This document shows, in pieces, positions 7,134 through 14,432 of a DNA stretch of 29,129 nt (positions are counted from its first letter, which is position 1; every line of letters begins with the position of its first letter). The notes beneath the pieces are model-generated. The model was given only the letters and a program-made list of their open reading frames with translations, did not search any database and had not been told where the DNA came from. The DNA comes from UBA5004 sp038061835 (lineage in GTDB: Bacteria; Patescibacteriota; Minisyncoccia; Phycocordibacterales; Zambryskibacteraceae): NCBI GenBank assembly GCA_038061835.1, contig JBBTYJ010000004.1, positions 1 through 29,129 on the forward strand, read 5' to 3'. Position numbers and translations under genes: made by a program.

Positions 7134-8344
7134 ACAAAGAACTGGGAAAAATGGAGAAAATAGTTTCATTTTGTAAAAGGCGAGGATTAATCTATCCGAG
7201 TTCCGAGATCTACGGCGGATTCGCCGGATTCTGGGATTACGGCCCGCTTGGCGTTGAGCTTCGTCATAATATCAAACAACATTTCTGGAAAAAGTTTGTT
7301 GCGGGTAAAAATGAAATCTATCCTATTAGCACTAGTATTGTAATGAGTCCAAAAGTCTGGGAAGCCTCTGGGCACATATCGGGTTTTGCCGATCCGACCG
7401 ATGATGGCAAACAGTTTAATGTTATGTTCAAAACATCTATTGGAGCCGGGGAGGAGGCGACAATTTCCTATCTTCGTCCAGAGACGGCGCAAGGAATGTT
7501 TACTAATTTTAAAAACATTATTGATTCATTTCATCCCAAATTACCTTTTGGTCTAGCGCAAATTGGCAAAGCCTTTAGGAATGAGATTTCTCCCAGAGAT
7601 TTTCTTTTCCGATCGCGAGAATTTGAGCAGATGGAGATCGAATATTTTGTCAGAGAAAATGATTGGGAAGACGTTTTTGAGTCTTGGAGGAAAGAAATGC
7701 ATGAGTGGATAAAAGAAATCGGGTTGCCTAAAGAATCTATCCATGAACTCGAAGTATCAAAAGAAGGTCGAGCTCACTATTCTAAACGCACTATCGATTT
7801 TGAATTCGATTTTCCTTTTGGACGGAAAGAACTCTACGGTTTAGCGTATCGTACTGATTTTGATCTGCGGAATCATAGCGTCGCTTCCGGTATTAATCTA
7901 GAGTATTTTGATGAAGACTCGGGAGAGAGATTTACTCCGCATTGCATTGAACCAACATTTGGCGTGGATCGCACAGTGCTTGCCATCCTTGTCTCTGCTT
8001 ATACAGAAGATGAGTTGGGTGGGGAACCGAGAACTTATCTGAAACTTGCTAAACATCTCGCGCCTGTTCGTGCCGCTGTGTTTCCGCTGTTGAAAAATAA
8101 GCCCGAATTGGTTTCTAGAGCTCGAGAGGTTTACTTAATACTTCAAAAAGAGATTCCGAATATCCAATTTGACGACAATGGCAACATAGGCAAACGTTAT
8201 AGAAGGCAAGATGAAATAGGCACACCTTTTTGCATTACCATAGACTTTGACACTCTTGAAGATGACACCGTAACTATTCGCGACAGAGATACCGGTGAGC
8301 AGAAACGAATTGTCATTACCGATTTGAAAGAAGCAATTATTTAA
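7130..8344 (+). CDS. glyS: Glycyl-tRNA synthetase, class II dimeric type, reduced
   Basis: A class II synthetase (404 residues) charging tRNA-Gly. The diagnostic blocks are RRGLIYPSSEIYGGFAGFWD (12-31), DYGPLGVELR, WEASGHISGF (77-86), SYLRPETAQGMF, FRNEISPRDFLFRSREFEQME (motif 2, in part), and CIEPTFGVDRT (motif 3), followed by an anticodon-binding domain with LAPVRAAVFPL. This is the alpha2 (eukaryote/Thermus-like) form, not alpha2beta2. The segment between SGHISGFADP and FNVMFKT is only about six residues. In better-known members that position holds a longer insert with Cys residues, so the enzyme is shortened. The ATG at 7130 overlaps the upstream stop as ATGA. An ATG at 7151 (MEKIVSFCK) is a credible alternative start. 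A 17-base gap precedes the peptidase gene. Confidence 0.95.
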   Translation: MNKELGKMEKIVSFCKRRGLIYPSSEIYGGFAGFWDYGPLGVELRHNIKQHFWKKFVAGKNEIYPISTSIVMSPKVWEASGHISGFADPTDDGKQFNVMFKTSIGAGEEATISYLRPETAQGMFTNFKNIIDSFHPKLPFGLAQIGKAFRNEISPRDFLFRSREFEQMEIEYFVRENDWEDVFESWRKEMHEWIKEIGLPKESIHELEVSKEGRAHYSKRTIDFEFDFPFGRKELYGLAYRTDFDLRNHSVASGINLEYFDEDSGERFTPHCIEPTFGVDRTVLAILVSAYTEDELGGEPRTYLKLAKHLAPVRAAVFPLLKNKPELVSRAREVYLILQKEIPNIQFDDNGNIGKRYRRQDEIGTPFCITIDFDTLEDDTVTIRDRDTGEQKRIVITDLKEAII

Positions 8345-8361
8345 GGTATTCTGTTTTTCTA

Positions 8362-9633
8362 ATGAATTTTAAAAAGAAGACACTCGCCGATGGTTTGAGA
8401 GTTATCACTGTGCCCGTTAAGGATAATCCAGCAGTAATGGTTTTGGTAATGGTTGAAACTGGTTCAAATTATGAAACCAAAGCTGAAAATGGCTTGTCGC
8501 ATTTCCTGGAACATATGTGTTTTAAGGGTACGACAAATAGACCAAAAGTTACTGATATAGCCAAGGAGTTAGATAATCTTGGTGCACAAAATAATGCTTT
8601 CACTTCTAATGAATTTACCGGCTACTATGCTAAGGCGGCCAAGAAACATTTCTCTAAATTGTTTGAAATTGTTTCTGACCTCTACCTTAACCCCACATTG
8701 CCAGAGAATGATATAGAGAAAGAAAGAGGGGTGATTCTGGAAGAGATTAATATGTATGAGGATTTGCCGCAAAGAAAAGTCGGGTATGTTCTAGCAGAAC
8801 TCATGTATGGTGATACCCCGGCAGGCAGAAGCACTCTCGGTCCCAGAGAAAATATAAAAAAATTTCGTCGTCAAGATTTTGTTAAGTATAGAAATAAACA
8901 CTATGTGGCTTCTAAAACTACAGTTATCGTAGCAGGGGATGTCAGTGAGCAAACTGTACTCCAAGAAGTAAAAAAACATTTTCAAAATATTTCAAAAGAT
9001 AGAAAACTTCCCAAACCGGCGGTCAAAGAAAGGCAAATATCACCGGGACTTCTCGTTCAGAAAAAGAAAACTGACCAAACTCATATGATAATGGCTTTTC
9101 GCGCTTATAGTGCTAAAGATAAAAGGATTCCCTCTGTGATCTTGTTAGCCGAAATTTTGGGTCAGGGAATGTCGTCGCGTTTGTTTAATAAATTACGTGA
9201 CGAGATGGGCGCTTGTTACTATGTTAGAGCTGAACATGATGGAGGCACAGATCACGGCGTTTTGGCTATTGCGGTCGGCGTGAATGTTTCGCGTACCGAA
9301 GAAGTTGTAAAGGTTATTTTGGAAGAATGTAGAACACTTTCTCGAGTCCTTGTCTCAGATGAAGAGTTACACAAAGCTAAAGAACATTATATTGGTCATC
9401 TTTATCTAAATCTTGAAACTACAGATACAATGGCAGAATTTTACGCCAATCAGGAAATTACTACTGGCAGACCCAAAATACCTCAAGAACTCGAAAAAGT
9501 TATCAGAAAAGTTAGTGCCAAAGATATTATAAAAGTAGCCAAAGATATATTTAGAGACAATAAACTTAATCTAGCGATTGTCGGTGATGGTGTCAATGGA
9601 CGGGCAGTCAAAAAGGTTCTTTCTTTCAAATAG
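8362..9633 (+). CDS. M16-family zinc metallopeptidase
   Basis: A 423-residue pitrilysin-type peptidase. The inverted zinc motif HFLEH (HxxEH) is at residues 47-51 in SHFLEHMCFKGT. The third ligand is expected at E127/E128 in ERGVILEEINMYED, about 76 residues later as the family requires. The C-terminal half keeps the inactive-domain features (FRAYSAKDKRIP, GQGMSSRLFNKLRDEMGACY). Bacterial homologues (processing-peptidase-like) degrade peptides or process exported proteins. No signal peptide is seen, so a cytoplasmic or membrane-proximal location is likely. It sits in the glyS-metG gene run, with 17 bases upstream and a permease gene 48 bases downstream. The family call is firm; the substrate is unknown. 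Confidence 0.93.
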   Translation: MNFKKKTLADGLRVITVPVKDNPAVMVLVMVETGSNYETKAENGLSHFLEHMCFKGTTNRPKVTDIAKELDNLGAQNNAFTSNEFTGYYAKAAKKHFSKLFEIVSDLYLNPTLPENDIEKERGVILEEINMYEDLPQRKVGYVLAELMYGDTPAGRSTLGPRENIKKFRRQDFVKYRNKHYVASKTTVIVAGDVSEQTVLQEVKKHFQNISKDRKLPKPAVKERQISPGLLVQKKKTDQTHMIMAFRAYSAKDKRIPSVILLAEILGQGMSSRLFNKLRDEMGACYYVRAEHDGGTDHGVLAIAVGVNVSRTEEVVKVILEECRTLSRVLVSDEELHKAKEHYIGHLYLNLETTDTMAEFYANQEITTGRPKIPQELEKVIRKVSAKDIIKVAKDIFRDNKLNLAIVGDGVNGRAVKKVLSFK

Positions 9634-9639
9634 TGTTAA

Positions 9640-9675
9640 TATAATTCTATGAAAGATAATACGCAAAAATGGGAG
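9640..9675 (+). promoter_or_regulatory. Possible -10 box and Shine-Dalgarno before the permease gene
   Basis: TATAAT at 9640-9645 sits 15 bases after the peptidase stop begins, and GGGAG at 9671-9675 sits six bases before ATG 9682. Together they suggest an internal promoter with a short leader, and they move the start downstream of the first in-frame ATG. No clear -35 is visible. Confidence 0.45.
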
Positions 9676-9681
9676 ATCACT

Positions 9682-10722
9682 ATGGGTAGCTGGGTCAAGG
9701 GCGCGATTGTGGTGGCCATAGCTTACGCGTTATACCAGGTCGCCGATCTCATTTTGGTAATCATCGTCTCCGTTGTCATTGCTTCTGCGATAGAGCCCGC
9801 AATAGTTGCAGCAAAGAGACATGGTGTCCCGCGTTTGCCCGCAGTTCTTCTGGTTTATTTGTTTTCGGCCTTGGTGTTTGCCGTTCTTTTCTATTTCTTG
9901 CTTCTTCCTTTGGTCGGCGAGATATCAAGCTTCATCAGAACACTGACGATTTATTCAAATTCAGTGACGAGTGGCGGAATTCTTTCTGAAATGTTTAGAA
10001 CCCAGAACTTGTTTGGCGGCTTTGATACGCCCCTTTTGATTAGAGAATTGAGTACTCGCTTGAATGTTTTATCGGATTTTCTTTCTCAAGGGGTATTTTC
10101 CAGCGCTTCTTTAATTTTCGGCGGAGTATTGAATTTTGTTCTTATTTTAGTTCTCTCTTTCTATTTTGTGGCGCAAGAAGATGGTATCAGTAAGTTTCTC
10201 AAAATTATTACGCCAATTCAACATGAGCAATATGTTATCGGGTTATGGCGACGTTCTCAACACAAGATCGGTCTTTGGATGCAGGGCCAACTTTTATCTT
10301 CGGCTCTTATGGCCCTGCTCGTTTATATTTCGCTTCTAATTATAGGCGTGCCTCATGCGATGCTTCTGGCTGTTTTGGCGGGAGTTTTTGAACTGATTCC
10401 GCTTGTTGGCGCGACTCTCGCAGCCATCCCCACTCTATTTATAGCGTATACGTGGGGCGGCATGACCATTACCTTCGTTGTGGCCGCTCTCTATATTTTG
10501 ATTCAGCAGCTTGAGGGGCACGTGATTTATCCTCTGGTTGTCAAGAGAATGATTGGTATCCCGCCGATAATTTCCATTGTTGCTTTGGTTGCCGGTGGTG
10601 TGTTAGCTGGTTTTCTGGGGGTACTTATCTCCGTGCCGGTAGCCGCAGCTTTGATGGAATTACTTTCTGATTTTGAGGAACGCAAGATTGTCAAAATGTC
10701 TGGCACGGAGCGCGCGTCCTAA
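9682..10722 (+). CDS. AI-2E family transporter / PerM-like permease
   Basis: A 346-residue polytopic membrane protein. It opens with a hydrophobic hairpin (VVAIAYALYQVADLILVIIVS), then AIEPAIVAAKRHGVPRLPAVLLVY, and later the family signature GVFELIPLVGATLAAIPTLF and LEGHVIYPLVVKRMIG. Homologues include TqsA (autoinducer-2 export) and Na+/H+ antiporters; the substrate cannot be assigned from sequence. I choose ATG 9682 because GGGAG (9671-9675) lies six bases upstream. The in-frame ATG at 9649 lies three bases after a TATAAT (9640-9645), so it would probably not be in a transcript from that box. Its stop lies seven bases before metG. Confidence 0.9.
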   Translation: MGSWVKGAIVVAIAYALYQVADLILVIIVSVVIASAIEPAIVAAKRHGVPRLPAVLLVYLFSALVFAVLFYFLLLPLVGEISSFIRTLTIYSNSVTSGGILSEMFRTQNLFGGFDTPLLIRELSTRLNVLSDFLSQGVFSSASLIFGGVLNFVLILVLSFYFVAQEDGISKFLKIITPIQHEQYVIGLWRRSQHKIGLWMQGQLLSSALMALLVYISLLIIGVPHAMLLAVLAGVFELIPLVGATLAAIPTLFIAYTWGGMTITFVVAALYILIQQLEGHVIYPLVVKRMIGIPPIISIVALVAGGVLAGFLGVLISVPVAAALMELLSDFEERKIVKMSGTERAS

Positions 10723-10729
10723 TATCTTT

Positions 10730-12169
10730 ATGTCGGAAAAGAAAAGTTTCTACATCACTACGACGTTACCGTATGTCAACGCAGAGCCACATATTGGATT
10801 TGCATATGAATTAATTGTAGCTGATGTTGTTGTAAGGTATCGAGAATCTTTAGGGGAAGAAGTATTTTTTAATACAGGCACAGACGAGCATGGTCAAAAG
10901 ATTTTTAATGCCGCTGAAAAAGCCGGAGAAAATGTCGAATCTTATGTAGAGCACTATGCTCAGGAATTTAAAAAGCTCAAAGAACTTCTATGTTTATCTG
11001 ATAGTCTCAATTTTATTCGTACTACCGATGAGCGTCATATAAAAGCGGCGCAAAAATTGTGGCAAAGGTGCAAGAAAGATATTTACGAAAAAGAATTTGA
11101 GGGGTTATATTGCGTGGGTTGCGAAAGATTTTTGGTACAGAGAGATATGGCGGATGACAAGTGTGTTATACATCATACGAAACCGCAGTTACTTAAAGAG
11201 AAAAACTGGTTCTTTAAATTTAGCAAATATGAAAAGGATTTATTGAAATATCTGGAAAATCCAGATGTTATTACACCAGATTGGCGTAGAAAAGAGGCCG
11301 TCAATTTTGTCAAAGAAGGTCTTGAAGATTTCAGCATTTCGAGAGAAAAAGGCCGACTTTCCTGGGGAGTGCCTGTGCCTGGGGATGAAACGCAGGTCAT
11401 GTATGTGTGGTTTGACGCGCTTACTAGTTATATATCTACGCTTGGTTGGCCGGACAATGAGGAAGGGAATTTCAAAAAATTCTGGGAAAATGGGTACACT
11501 TTGCAACTTGCCGGGAAAGATCAAATCAGATTTCAGTCTTTAATGTGGCAGGCCATGCTCATGTCTGCCGGTATCAAAAAGACTGACCAAATTTTCTATC
11601 ATGGATTTATCAATTCCGGCGGACAGAAGATGAGTAAGTCTTTGGGTAATGTCATCAGTCCATATGAACTAGAAAAAAAATATGGCACTGATGCTACACG
11701 TTATTTATTACTTCGTCATGTACACCCAACGGAAGATACCGATGTAACTCGGGAAAGATTAGATGAATGGTATAACTCGGGACTTGCAAATGGTCTTGGC
11801 AATTTAGTCTCAAGAATACTAACAATGGCCGAGAAGTACGCAGTCAGTACTGTGGACACTATCGAATCTGGGGCACTGCTGCCTAAAAGTCACTATATTG
11901 ATAACTTCAATTTTAATGAATATATGGAACATATATGGAAATTGATCCAGGCGGCAGATAAAGAAATTCAGGAAAAAGAACCATACAAAAAGTATAAAAC
12001 TGATCCACATATAGCAACAAAAATAGTTTCTGAGCTCTGCACGCATCTTTACGAGATTGCTCTTTGGCTAGGGCCGATAATGCCGGATACTTCAGAAAAA
12101 ATTAAAAATTATTTGTATAATCCAAAAAAAGAAAAGCCTGAAAATCTATTTCCACGTCTCAATGCCTAA
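10730..12169 (+). CDS. metG: Methionyl-tRNA synthetase
   Basis: A class Ia synthetase of 479 residues that charges tRNA-Met for initiation and elongation. The N-terminus TTTLPYVNAEPHIGFAYE carries the HIGH motif as HIGF (21-24). GTDEHGQKI follows, and a single zinc-knuckle region begins CVGCERF with later C and H ligands. KMSKS is at 300-304 in a typical GGQKMSKSLGNV context. The alpha-helical anticodon domain ends the protein. No C-terminal EMAP/Trbp111-like domain is present, giving a compact form. I start at ATG 10730 (MSEKKSFYIT), because a longer in-frame start at 10673 lies inside the permease gene and adds unconserved residues. The 3' end overlaps tatD by eight bases, so the two are co-transcribed. 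Confidence 0.96.
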   Translation: MSEKKSFYITTTLPYVNAEPHIGFAYELIVADVVVRYRESLGEEVFFNTGTDEHGQKIFNAAEKAGENVESYVEHYAQEFKKLKELLCLSDSLNFIRTTDERHIKAAQKLWQRCKKDIYEKEFEGLYCVGCERFLVQRDMADDKCVIHHTKPQLLKEKNWFFKFSKYEKDLLKYLENPDVITPDWRRKEAVNFVKEGLEDFSISREKGRLSWGVPVPGDETQVMYVWFDALTSYISTLGWPDNEEGNFKKFWENGYTLQLAGKDQIRFQSLMWQAMLMSAGIKKTDQIFYHGFINSGGQKMSKSLGNVISPYELEKKYGTDATRYLLLRHVHPTEDTDVTRERLDEWYNSGLANGLGNLVSRILTMAEKYAVSTVDTIESGALLPKSHYIDNFNFNEYMEHIWKLIQAADKEIQEKEPYKKYKTDPHIATKIVSELCTHLYEIALWLGPIMPDTSEKIKNYLYNPKKEKPENLFPRLNA

Positions 12170-12932
12170 ATATTTTGACATCCACTCCCATCTTGGTGAT
12201 TCTGCGTATGATTCGGATAGGGAAGAAGTAATTACGCGGCTTCAGGAAACTAACACTAACACAATTGTCATCGGAACCGATTTTGAATCGTCAAAAAAGG
12301 CGGTGGATTTGGCCGACAAATATGAGGAAATCTATGCTTGTATCGGAATACATCCGGTAGATGATCCCAATCAAATCTTTGAAAGAGAAAAATTTGAGGG
12401 ATTAGTCAAATATTCAAAAGTGGTGGCGATAGGGGAATGCGGTATGGATTTCTTTCACGCCGACAAAGCCACTGATTATGAGAGACAAAGAAAACTATTC
12501 TTAAACCAGATTGAATTTGCGCTTACTCATGATAAACCCATTATGATCCATGCACGTAATGCCTACACAGAGCTTCTTGAGATTTTAGAGCCGCTCAAAA
12601 ATACTTACAAAGACAAACTTCGCGGCAATGTCCATTTTTTTGCAGGTGATGTTACGATTGCCAAAAGATTTTTTGCTATAGGATTTACCATCTCTTTTAC
12701 CGGCGTTATCACTTTTACTCATGACTATGATGAAGTTCTCAAGTCCGCATCACTTGATATGATTATGTCGGAAACAGATTCGCCGTATGTGACTCCGGTA
12801 CCGTATCGGGGTAAACGTAACGAACCAAGTTATGTCGATAAGGTAGTAAAGAGAATCGCGGAGATTAGAGGAGAAGATGAAAGTACGGTAAGAGACACTC
12901 TTGTCAATAACGCGCTTTCTATGATAGGCTAG
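12162..12932 (+). CDS. tatD: TatD-family metal-dependent deoxyribonuclease
   Basis: A 256-residue TIM-barrel hydrolase. The metal-binding HxH is H8-S-H10 in FDIHSHLGD. The family blocks IGIHPVDD, AIGECGMDF, PIMIHARNAY, GNVHFFAGD and SETDSPYVTPVPYRGKRNEP all appear in the expected order, supplying the Glu, His and Asp ligands. TatD enzymes are 3'-5' exonucleases acting on DNA and are linked to DNA repair. The start ATG lies within the end of metG (eight-base overlap), a common metG-tatD arrangement in bacteria. rpsF begins eight bases after the stop. Usual family length is 250-265, so the gene is complete. Confidence 0.95.
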   Translation: MPKYFDIHSHLGDSAYDSDREEVITRLQETNTNTIVIGTDFESSKKAVDLADKYEEIYACIGIHPVDDPNQIFEREKFEGLVKYSKVVAIGECGMDFFHADKATDYERQRKLFLNQIEFALTHDKPIMIHARNAYTELLEILEPLKNTYKDKLRGNVHFFAGDVTIAKRFFAIGFTISFTGVITFTHDYDEVLKSASLDMIMSETDSPYVTPVPYRGKRNEPSYVDKVVKRIAEIRGEDESTVRDTLVNNALSMIG

Positions 12933-12940
12933 TTCAACTT

Positions 12941-13402
12941 ATGGTTAATTCAGAAAGTGAATCGGGAGAACTGGTCGTCTACGAGCTGGGATTTTTGATT
13001 TTGCCGAGCATTCCGGAGAACAAACTCTCCAATGTTACGGATGCTATCAGAAAGATAATTTCTAAAGAAAGTGGCACAGAACTTGACGCAGAAGCGCCCT
13101 TCAAAGAAACTCTCGCTTATGCTATGTCAAAGACCGTCGGCGTTAGCCGCTATGTAGTTTCCGATGCCTATTTGGGTTGGATTAAGTTTGAGATTGATAG
13201 AGCGCGAATTTCAATGATTAAAACTGGAGTAGAAAAAATAGATGAAATTCTACGCTTTCTTCTAATCAAGGCCCCGCGCGAAACCACTTTTACTTTTGCT
13301 AAAGCCAAGGTCGCGGCGGTAGTAGAGGAGTCTGTTCCAAAGGAGATTGACGGGGAAATTATCCCTACAGAATCATTGGAATTGGAAAACATTGAGAAAT
13401 AA
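12941..13402 (+). CDS. rpsF: 30S ribosomal protein bS6
   Basis: A 153-residue protein with an S6-type ferredoxin-like pattern: VYELGFLILPSIPENKL strand-helix, KETLAYAMSKTVGVSRYVV (matching the 'pLAYpIkk...G.Yv' strand), YLGWIKFEID, and ILRFLLIKAP. S6 binds 16S rRNA with S18. Its position in the classic order rpsF-ssb-rpsR is strong supporting evidence. About 40 residues at the C-terminus are acidic and low in conservation. The N-terminus (MVNSESESGEL) is a short extension. The start is eight bases after tatD with no clear Shine-Dalgarno. Confidence 0.92.
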   Translation: MVNSESESGELVVYELGFLILPSIPENKLSNVTDAIRKIISKESGTELDAEAPFKETLAYAMSKTVGVSRYVVSDAYLGWIKFEIDRARISMIKTGVEKIDEILRFLLIKAPRETTFTFAKAKVAAVVEESVPKEIDGEIIPTESLELENIEK

Positions 13403-13406
13403 AATA

Positions 13407-13415
13407 TGGTAAAAT
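13407..13415 (+). promoter_or_regulatory. Extended -10 promoter giving a leaderless ssb transcript
   Basis: TGGTAAAAT fits TGnTAnaaT. The -10 hexamer TAAAAT (13410-13415) ends six bases before the ATG at 13422, so transcription should begin at or next to the start codon. No Shine-Dalgarno precedes the ATG. The same -10/N6/ATG spacing is seen at 14142 and 23096. Confidence 0.55.
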
Positions 13416-13421
13416 AGTATT

Positions 13422-13868
13422 ATGTACCTCAATCGCGCCATTATTATCGGCAATCTGACTCGTGATCCAGAGCTCAAGACTTTGCCGTCGGGTCTCTCCA
13501 TAGTCTCTTTTGGGGTGGCCACCAATCGTGTGTGGAAGGATAAAAATAATCAGAAACAAGAATCAACAGATTTTCACAACATAGTGGTGTTTGGTCGACA
13601 GGCCGAGACATCCGCTCAGTATTTACGCAAGGGCGCGAACGTGTTAGTGGAAGGCAGAATACAAACCAGAAGTTGGGATGCTCCGGATGGTACCAAAAAA
13701 TATCGCACGGAAATAGTTGCCGACAGAATTCAATTTGGCCCAAAGCCGACTGGAGGGGCGGCTTCTGCCGGGGTCTCGGCCGGTTCAAGCAAACAACAGG
13801 ATGCGCCGCCTGTTGATGCCATAGAATATCCCGAGGATAATATTAATGTTGACGATATCCCGTTTTAG
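13422..13868 (+). CDS. ssb: Single-stranded DNA-binding protein
   Basis: A 148-residue SSB with the OB-fold blocks MYLNRAIIIGNLTRDPELKT, VSFGVATNR.W, STDFHNIVVFGRQAE, YLRKGANVLVEGRIQTRSW and YRTEIVADRIQF. A Gly/Ala/Ser-rich linker follows, and then an acidic C-terminal tip DNINVDDIPF. That tip is the motif that recruits RecO, RecQ, PriA and other partners. SSB coats single-stranded DNA in replication and repair. The gene is between rpsF and rpsR as in most bacteria, and it is complete. A possible promoter places the start codon at the 5' end of its own mRNA. Confidence 0.97.
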   Translation: MYLNRAIIIGNLTRDPELKTLPSGLSIVSFGVATNRVWKDKNNQKQESTDFHNIVVFGRQAETSAQYLRKGANVLVEGRIQTRSWDAPDGTKKYRTEIVADRIQFGPKPTGGAASAGVSAGSSKQQDAPPVDAIEYPEDNINVDDIPF

Positions 13869-13892
13869 TTTGGTAGATTCACTATAAGTAAT

Positions 13893-14096
13893 ATGAGAAA
13901 ACAAAATTATTTTAAAGAACATAAAATCAAATATATCGATTATAAGGATGTCGAAACTCTTAAAAAGTTTCTAACACCTCATGCTCGTATTCAATCTCGG
14001 AAGCGCTCCGGTACACCCGCTAAGTTTGAACGCGAGCTTGCCTTAGCCATTAAACGAGCTCGTTTCCTCGGTCTTCTACCATACGTGTCAAGATAA
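13893..14096 (+). CDS. rpsR: 30S ribosomal protein bS18
   Basis: A 67-residue protein. KIKYIDYKDVETLKKFLT (residues 10-27) and the C-terminal LALAIKRARFLGLLPYV are the diagnostic S18 blocks, with HARIQSRKRSGTPAKFER between them. S18 partners S6 on the platform of the 30S subunit. It follows ssb by 24 bases and ends the gene run, with a tandem hairpin immediately after the stop. A TATAAG (13883-13888) four bases before the ATG may be a -10 but is less convincing than that of ssb. Confidence 0.96.
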   Translation: MRKQNYFKEHKIKYIDYKDVETLKKFLTPHARIQSRKRSGTPAKFERELALAIKRARFLGLLPYVSR

Positions 14097-14137
14097 CCCC
14101 GACGTAAAGTCGGGGAGCCGACTAAAACGTCGGCTTT
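14097..14137 (+). terminator. Tandem hairpins after rpsR
   Basis: Two stems lie back to back. CCCCGAC/GTCGGGG with loop GTAAA is at 14097-14115, and AGCCGAC/GTCGGCT with a six-base loop is at 14116-14135, followed by TT. The T-tract is short, so this may be a weak or bidirectional terminator, perhaps also serving efp from the other side. The first hairpin recurs at 28431-28447. Confidence 0.65.
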
Positions 14138-14141
14138 GAGT

Positions 14142-14147
14142 TATAAT
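14142..14147 (+). promoter_or_regulatory. TATAAT six bases before a start codon
   Basis: A perfect -10 hexamer TATAAT ends six bases before ATG 14154, which implies a leaderless mRNA for the small membrane protein. This supports ATG 14154 over an upstream in-frame TTG at 14136. No clear -35 is visible. Confidence 0.55.
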
Positions 14148-14153
14148 TTAGCG

Positions 14154-14432
14154 ATGCGTATACCGTATTCTATTCAGGGAATGTTTTTTGCTCCGGCGTT
14201 TATTGGACTCTCATTCATTTTAAAATTATTCTGTCCCGTGCCGGTTGGCGCCGGCTGTCTGACAGATCAGCTTGCTATTCCTATATTTTTACCTCTGATT
14301 TTTGTTTACAAGGTTGTCGGTAACCATTTAGTCATGTACCACGAATTTTGGTTTGTCATTCTGTACTGGAGTCTGGCCGGATTCTTGATAGGTCTTATAT
14401 TCGATCTACGTAATCACCCGTCTCCGTATTGA
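14154..14432 (+). CDS. Small membrane protein, unknown function (92 aa)
   Basis: Not recognised. The sequence shows about three hydrophobic segments: GMFFAPAFIGLSFILKLF, LAIPIFLPLIFVYKVV and FWFVILYWSLAGFLIGLIF. It should therefore be an inner-membrane protein with short loops, including two cysteines around residues 27 and 35. The last 13 codons overlap the 3' end of efp on the other strand (14395-14432), so the final residues RNHPSPY are constrained by efp antisense sequence. A TATAAT-N6-ATG arrangement supports the start and suggests that it is a separate transcript after rpsR. Confidence 0.65.
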   Translation: MRIPYSIQGMFFAPAFIGLSFILKLFCPVPVGAGCLTDQLAIPIFLPLIFVYKVVGNHLVMYHEFWFVILYWSLAGFLIGLIFDLRNHPSPY

